A stretch of DNA of 64,000 nt from Chlamydiota bacterium (lineage in GTDB: Bacteria; Chlamydiota; Chlamydiia; Chlamydiales; Rhabdochlamydiaceae). The stretch lies in contig JABDFE010000001.1 in NCBI GenBank assembly GCA_013286675.1, positions 49,721 to 113,720 on the forward strand, in the 5' to 3' direction. Positions within the stretch are counted from its first letter, which is position 1. Each line of letters begins with the position of its first letter. The notes beneath the pieces were generated by a model. The model worked only from the letters and a program-made list of their open reading frames with translations, was not told where the DNA came from and searched no databases. Position numbers and translations under genes: made by a program. Positions 60,338 through 64,000 of the stretch are shown here, in pieces.

Positions 60338-60397
60338 TTGCGCAATAGCTCGATTGCGCAACATATACTTGCGCAATAAGGCGAGAATGTTGCGCAA
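60338..60397. repeat. Four TTGCGCAA palindromes at 60338, 60354, 60369, 60390
   Basis: Direct reading of four exact 8-mers within 60 bp. Confidence 0.85.
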
Positions 60398-60465
60398 TAA
60401 ACCTGAATTTCAGTTAGTTGGTGAAAAAGTCGGAAGGAGGCTTTTTTTAATCTTTATGAAAGATT

Positions 60466-60587
60466 TGGCCGGAACTGGAATCTGGATAAACCCACCGGTT
60501 CGTCCGCAAGCGGACTTCACTTCGATTTTCAGACGAAAGCCATACTATGGCTTTCTTTCCGTCAAATTTTTTTGGACAAAAAAAATT
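60466..60587 (-). repeat. tRNA-tail repeat element, Phe copy
   Basis: atttggccggaactggaatc (60463-60482) duplicates the tRNA-Phe 3' tail (60585-60604); core CCGGTTCGTCCGCAAGCGGACTTCACTTCG...GAAAGCCATACTATGGCTTTC. Confidence 0.88.
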
Positions 60588-60660
<73 letters not shown>

Positions 60661-60706
60661 AAAAGATTATCTAGAATAGTGTGCCCGGGCTTTTTACGCA
60701 ATTGTT

Positions 60707-60922
60707 CCTTCTGAAGGGGGTGTGATTAAAAGTCGTACATAGAGGAATCGATAGCAAAATCGGTGGCTCAATAAGCTTCTTTAGCCGAAAAAGACCATTT
60801 TTAAAGCCAAAGGCCTGTAAATCTCTGAAAAACCTGTGGTTGTCATCAAAAAACACTTAATAAAGTGCAGATTGATGTCTGGCTCCTCTATGTACAACTT
60901 TTAATCACACCCTTCTGAAGGG
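60707..60922. mobile_element. 216-bp MITE-like element with ~39-bp terminal inverted repeats
   Basis: CCTTCTGAAGGGGGTGTGATTAAAAGTCGTACATAGAGGA / RC CCTTCTGAAGGGTGTGATTAAAAGTTGTACATAGAGGA. Confidence 0.85.
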
Positions 60923-61006
60923 GAATCAATAAAAACAATTTTAGGCGATATTCCTAAGCCTTTCCTTGAACGTATTTTAAGAGGCTTGGTATTCTGGAGG
61001 CTTCGG

Positions 61007-62074
61007 ATGACTCCTTTAATTGATACTAAGCCCACGAAGATCATTATCCGGATGCCCAATTGGATTGGGGATCTGGTGATGGCAACTCCCATTTTGACGG
61101 ATGTCAGAAAGGCATACCCTAATGCCCACATCACGGCGATGTGTCGCACCCCTATTTGCGAGCTTCTCAAAGAAGATCTTGATATCGATGAGCTTTTTTG
61201 TTTTAGCAAGGTCAAACCCTTTGGAAGAAGAAGCGAGCAGAGAGATATCATCGAAAAGATCCGTAAAGGCACATATGATTTGGGAATCTTGCTGACTAAT
61301 TCGTTTTCTTCAGCATGGCTGTTTTGGCGTGGAAATGTCCAAAGACGGCTCGGATATCAGGGCAACTTACGCAGTCTTCTTCTGACCGATAAAATCGAAT
61401 TTCCTGAGAATGTCCGAGAGCAACATCTCGTCAATACGTATAAAATGCTTTTGGGACCTTTAGGAATGCCGTTATCAGATACAAAACCTCGGATTTATTT
61501 AACCGATAAAGAAATCGAAGAAGCGCAAATCTTGCTGAAAAGGCTAGGTGTTTTGCCTGGAGCTCGTTTGATTGGCATCAACCCTGGAGCAGCCTACGGA
61601 TCTGCCAAATGCTGGCTGCCTGTTCGTTTTAGAGCTGTGACAGAAAAACTCCTGAAGTTAGATAACGTCCATATTGTCTATTTTGGCGATTCCACAACAC
61701 AGTCCCTTGTGAGAGAGATCTGCCAAGGTCTTCCAGTGCTAAATCTCGCTGGTCTTACAACGCTGAGAGAACTTGCTTCTTTGATTAAACTCTGCTCTGT
61801 TATGTTGACCAATGATAGCGGCCCAATGCATATCGCTGCAGCTGTGGGGACGCCGCTCGTTGCGCTTTTTGGATCGACCAACGAAATTGCAACGGGTCCG
61901 TACAAGACCGGGACAGTCATCCATAAGCATGTCGACTGTTCACCTTGTTACAAAAGAGTCTGTCCGATTGATTTCAGATGTATGAAACGGATTGAGACGG
62001 ATGAAGTCTATGATGCTTTAGTTAAAACGTTGGAAAAAAATGTTGAAAAGACTTTGGAAAAAAATCGCACCTAA
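61007..62074 (+). CDS. waaF: Lipopolysaccharide heptosyltransferase II-like (GT9)
   Basis: KIIIRMPNWIGDLVMATPILTDVRKAYP; INPGAAYGSAKCWLPVRF; TNDSGPMHIAAAVGTPLVALFGST. Confidence 0.88.
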   Translation: MTPLIDTKPTKIIIRMPNWIGDLVMATPILTDVRKAYPNAHITAMCRTPICELLKEDLDIDELFCFSKVKPFGRRSEQRDIIEKIRKGTYDLGILLTNSFSSAWLFWRGNVQRRLGYQGNLRSLLLTDKIEFPENVREQHLVNTYKMLLGPLGMPLSDTKPRIYLTDKEIEEAQILLKRLGVLPGARLIGINPGAAYGSAKCWLPVRFRAVTEKLLKLDNVHIVYFGDSTTQSLVREICQGLPVLNLAGLTTLRELASLIKLCSVMLTNDSGPMHIAAAVGTPLVALFGSTNEIATGPYKTGTVIHKHVDCSPCYKRVCPIDFRCMKRIETDEVYDALVKTLEKNVEKTLEKNRT

Positions 62075-62903
62075 TCCTCTTGACAGCCGTCTTAAGAAAG
62101 CGGCTAAACAGGGATGCAAATCTGTGCTGATCCCCTGGAACCGTGGCCTTGGTGATATTGCCTTGGGGCTTTATGCCATTGTCAAACGAGTCCATGAGTT
62201 TCTTCCGGATGCCCGGGTGACATTTATCACACGTCCAGACTTAAAAGACGGGTTTCGACTTTTAAAGGGCGTTGAAGTGATTATCGCACCTGAATGGGCA
62301 AGAGGGAAGCAGGCTCCCCTGCCGGTCAATTTACCAGACTTTGACTTGATCATTCCGAATGCAGACCCTTCCTATTGGGTCGCATGGCAACGGGGAACAC
62401 TGATCCCAAAGATGGAGTGGAATAACGAGTGGGACTCTTTGTGCGACTGTTTCAATCTTCCCCCAAACTGCGTTGCTGCCCATGTTCATTGCGAAACGGG
62501 GTATTACTTTGAGAGAAACTGGCCGCACCATAAGTGGCAGGAGCTCTTTGATGCTTTAGATGGCCCCATTATTTTGCTGGGGCTTAAAAAAGATCCCGTC
62601 TTCAAACATCCGCGTTTAATCGATCTCCGGGGAGATACTTATCTTTTTGAAATCCTCTCTATTTTGAAAAATAAATGCCGATGCCTGGTTGCCCCTGATT
62701 CAGGGATTTTGGGAATGACCTATTTTCTTAATACGCCGTTCTCATTAAGAATTGTTTCTCTCTGGGCCGATCCGAACCACGGCATCCTCAAGCAAAACGT
62801 CCCGTCTCCAAATCCGCTTCTCGAGCATATTCCCGTCATCAGCCATAATCGGAAAGATGCTGCTTTGATTCCTGTTACACAGGTCCTGAAAGCTGTATGT
62901 TAA
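62040..62903 (+). CDS. Glycosyltransferase family 9-like protein
   Basis: SVLIPWNRGLGDIALGLYAIVKRVHEFLPDARVTFITRPDL; CLVAPDSGILGMTYFL. Confidence 0.75.
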   Translation: MLKRLWKKIAPNPLDSRLKKAAKQGCKSVLIPWNRGLGDIALGLYAIVKRVHEFLPDARVTFITRPDLKDGFRLLKGVEVIIAPEWARGKQAPLPVNLPDFDLIIPNADPSYWVAWQRGTLIPKMEWNNEWDSLCDCFNLPPNCVAAHVHCETGYYFERNWPHHKWQELFDALDGPIILLGLKKDPVFKHPRLIDLRGDTYLFEILSILKNKCRCLVAPDSGILGMTYFLNTPFSLRIVSLWADPNHGILKQNVPSPNPLLEHIPVISHNRKDAALIPVTQVLKAVC

Positions 62904-64000
62904 ACCAAGAACAGTTTTTGAAGATGCAGCGATCAATCATTGCTCAGAAGTCTACTTTTTCCATTCCAGAGCCTTATCAAAAATTCAATAGTCCAACAGA
63001 AGCCGGACGATTGAAAGGAGAAGCACTTCTAAGAGAAGGAAAAGTTGCCTGCTTGATTCTGGCTGGAGGACAAGGAACAAGGTTAGGAGCATCGCTACCT
63101 AAAGCTCTTGTTACAATCACACCAGTTAGAAAAAAAACTCTTTTGCAGTTATTTTGTGAAAAAACAGCTGCTGCATCTGTTGCTTACGGAACTTCTCTTC
63201 AAGTAGCGATGATGACCTCTTGTGCAAACCACAAACAGATTGAAGACTATCTCCTCCAAAACGATTATTTTGGACTCAAAAAGAGTCAAATGCAGCTGTT
63301 TACGCAAGACGAAGTTCCCTTTGTCAACGAGGAAGGAAACTGGATCGAAGAAACAGGAAGCTTTGCTACAGGCCCAGATGGAAATGGACATAGTTTGAAA
63401 AAACTGATGGAATCGGGCATTGGCAAAGGGTGGAAAGAGCAAGGAATTGAGTCATTGATTGTCATTCCAATCGATAACCCACTTGCAGATCCGTTTGATG
63501 CAGCATTATGTGGCGAGCATGCTTTAAACAACCAAGATGTGACAATCAAAGCCATCACAAGATCTGATCCTGCAGAAAAAGTCGGAGTGGTTGTATGCAG
63601 GGACGGAAAAATCGCCGTGCAGGAATATTCAGAGCTTCCAGACCATTTTGAGGCGCCGCTGGCCCATATTGGTCTTTTTTGTTTCAGCCTCTCATTCGTT
63701 GAACGGATTGCTCATGTAGAACTTCCTTGGCACCTAGCTCGCAAGAGCTATAGAGGTCATCAAATTTGGAAATTCGAACATTTCCTATTCGATGTGCTAG
63801 ACCATGCAGAGAAAACGGGTGTGTTAGTCTATCCCCGAGAAGATGTCTATGCTCCACTCAAAAACTTAAAAGGTCACCATAGCTCAGAAACGGTTAAGCA
63901 CGCTTTATCTGCGTTTGACCGGCGGCTAGTCGCTGATTTGACAAAGATGCCAGAACCTAACCACCTTTTTGAATTGGATCCTGCTTTTTATTACGTTCCG
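62897..64000 (+). CDS. UDP-sugar pyrophosphorylase (UDPGP type 1 / UAP-like), 3' end outside the window
   Basis: CLILAGGQGTRLGASLPKALV nucleotide-binding motif; overlaps the upstream stop codon; frame open to the window end. Confidence 0.85.
   Translation, partial: MLNQEQFLKMQRSIIAQKSTFSIPEPYQKFNSPTEAGRLKGEALLREGKVACLILAGGQGTRLGASLPKALVTITPVRKKTLLQLFCEKTAAASVAYGTSLQVAMMTSCANHKQIEDYLLQNDYFGLKKSQMQLFTQDEVPFVNEEGNWIEETGSFATGPDGNGHSLKKLMESGIGKGWKEQGIESLIVIPIDNPLADPFDAALCGEHALNNQDVTIKAITRSDPAEKVGVVVCRDGKIAVQEYSELPDHFEAPLAHIGLFCFSLSFVERIAHVELPWHLARKSYRGHQIWKFEHFLFDVLDHAEKTGVLVYPREDVYAPLKNLKGHHSSETVKHALSAFDRRLVADLTKMPEPNHLFELDPAFYYVP

Overview
The window is a chromosomal segment from a Chlamydiae bacterium. 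It is most likely Simkaniaceae/Simkania-like, judging from the chlamydial 16S 5' end, an Hc1-like histone fragment, the znuABC-rplU-rpmA-obgE block and group I introns in 23S. About 45 housekeeping or conserved CDSs are recognisable (partial alaS, mfd, murJ, efp/epmA, nadE, htpG, yajC, rlmD-like, nhaD, kdsD, icd, dapA-like, E2, lpxK, gmhA, asd, cinA, lspA, dksA, nrdR, znuABC, rplU, rpmA, obgE, GT9 heptosyltransferases, a UDPGP-family enzyme). There is one complete rrn operon on the - strand (16S-23S-5S, ~33.2 to 26.5 kb), tRNA-Ser(GGA), tRNA-Phe(GAA), an AbiEi/AbiEii toxin-antitoxin pair, two laterally acquired-looking AAA ATPases and several 2-TM Inc-like proteins. Two unusual systems stand out. 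(1) The 23S gene is broken by three group I introns. Two of them (L1923, ORF-less, 229 nt; L1931, LAGLIDADG ORF, 632 nt) are separated by an exon of only 8 nt (CCUAAGGU), inside the I-CeuI target sequence. A third (about L2528, LAGLIDADG ORF, ~758 nt) sits in the hexaloop of helix 91. (2) A family of ~108-122 bp structured repeats lies directly downstream of both tRNA genes. Each copy ends in a duplicate of the 3' tail of its own host tRNA, and its internal hairpin stems covary between copies. Long hairpin/MITE-like intergenic elements and four-arm palindromic leaders in front of the ATPase genes are also present. All calls come from reading the sequence; no searches were run.
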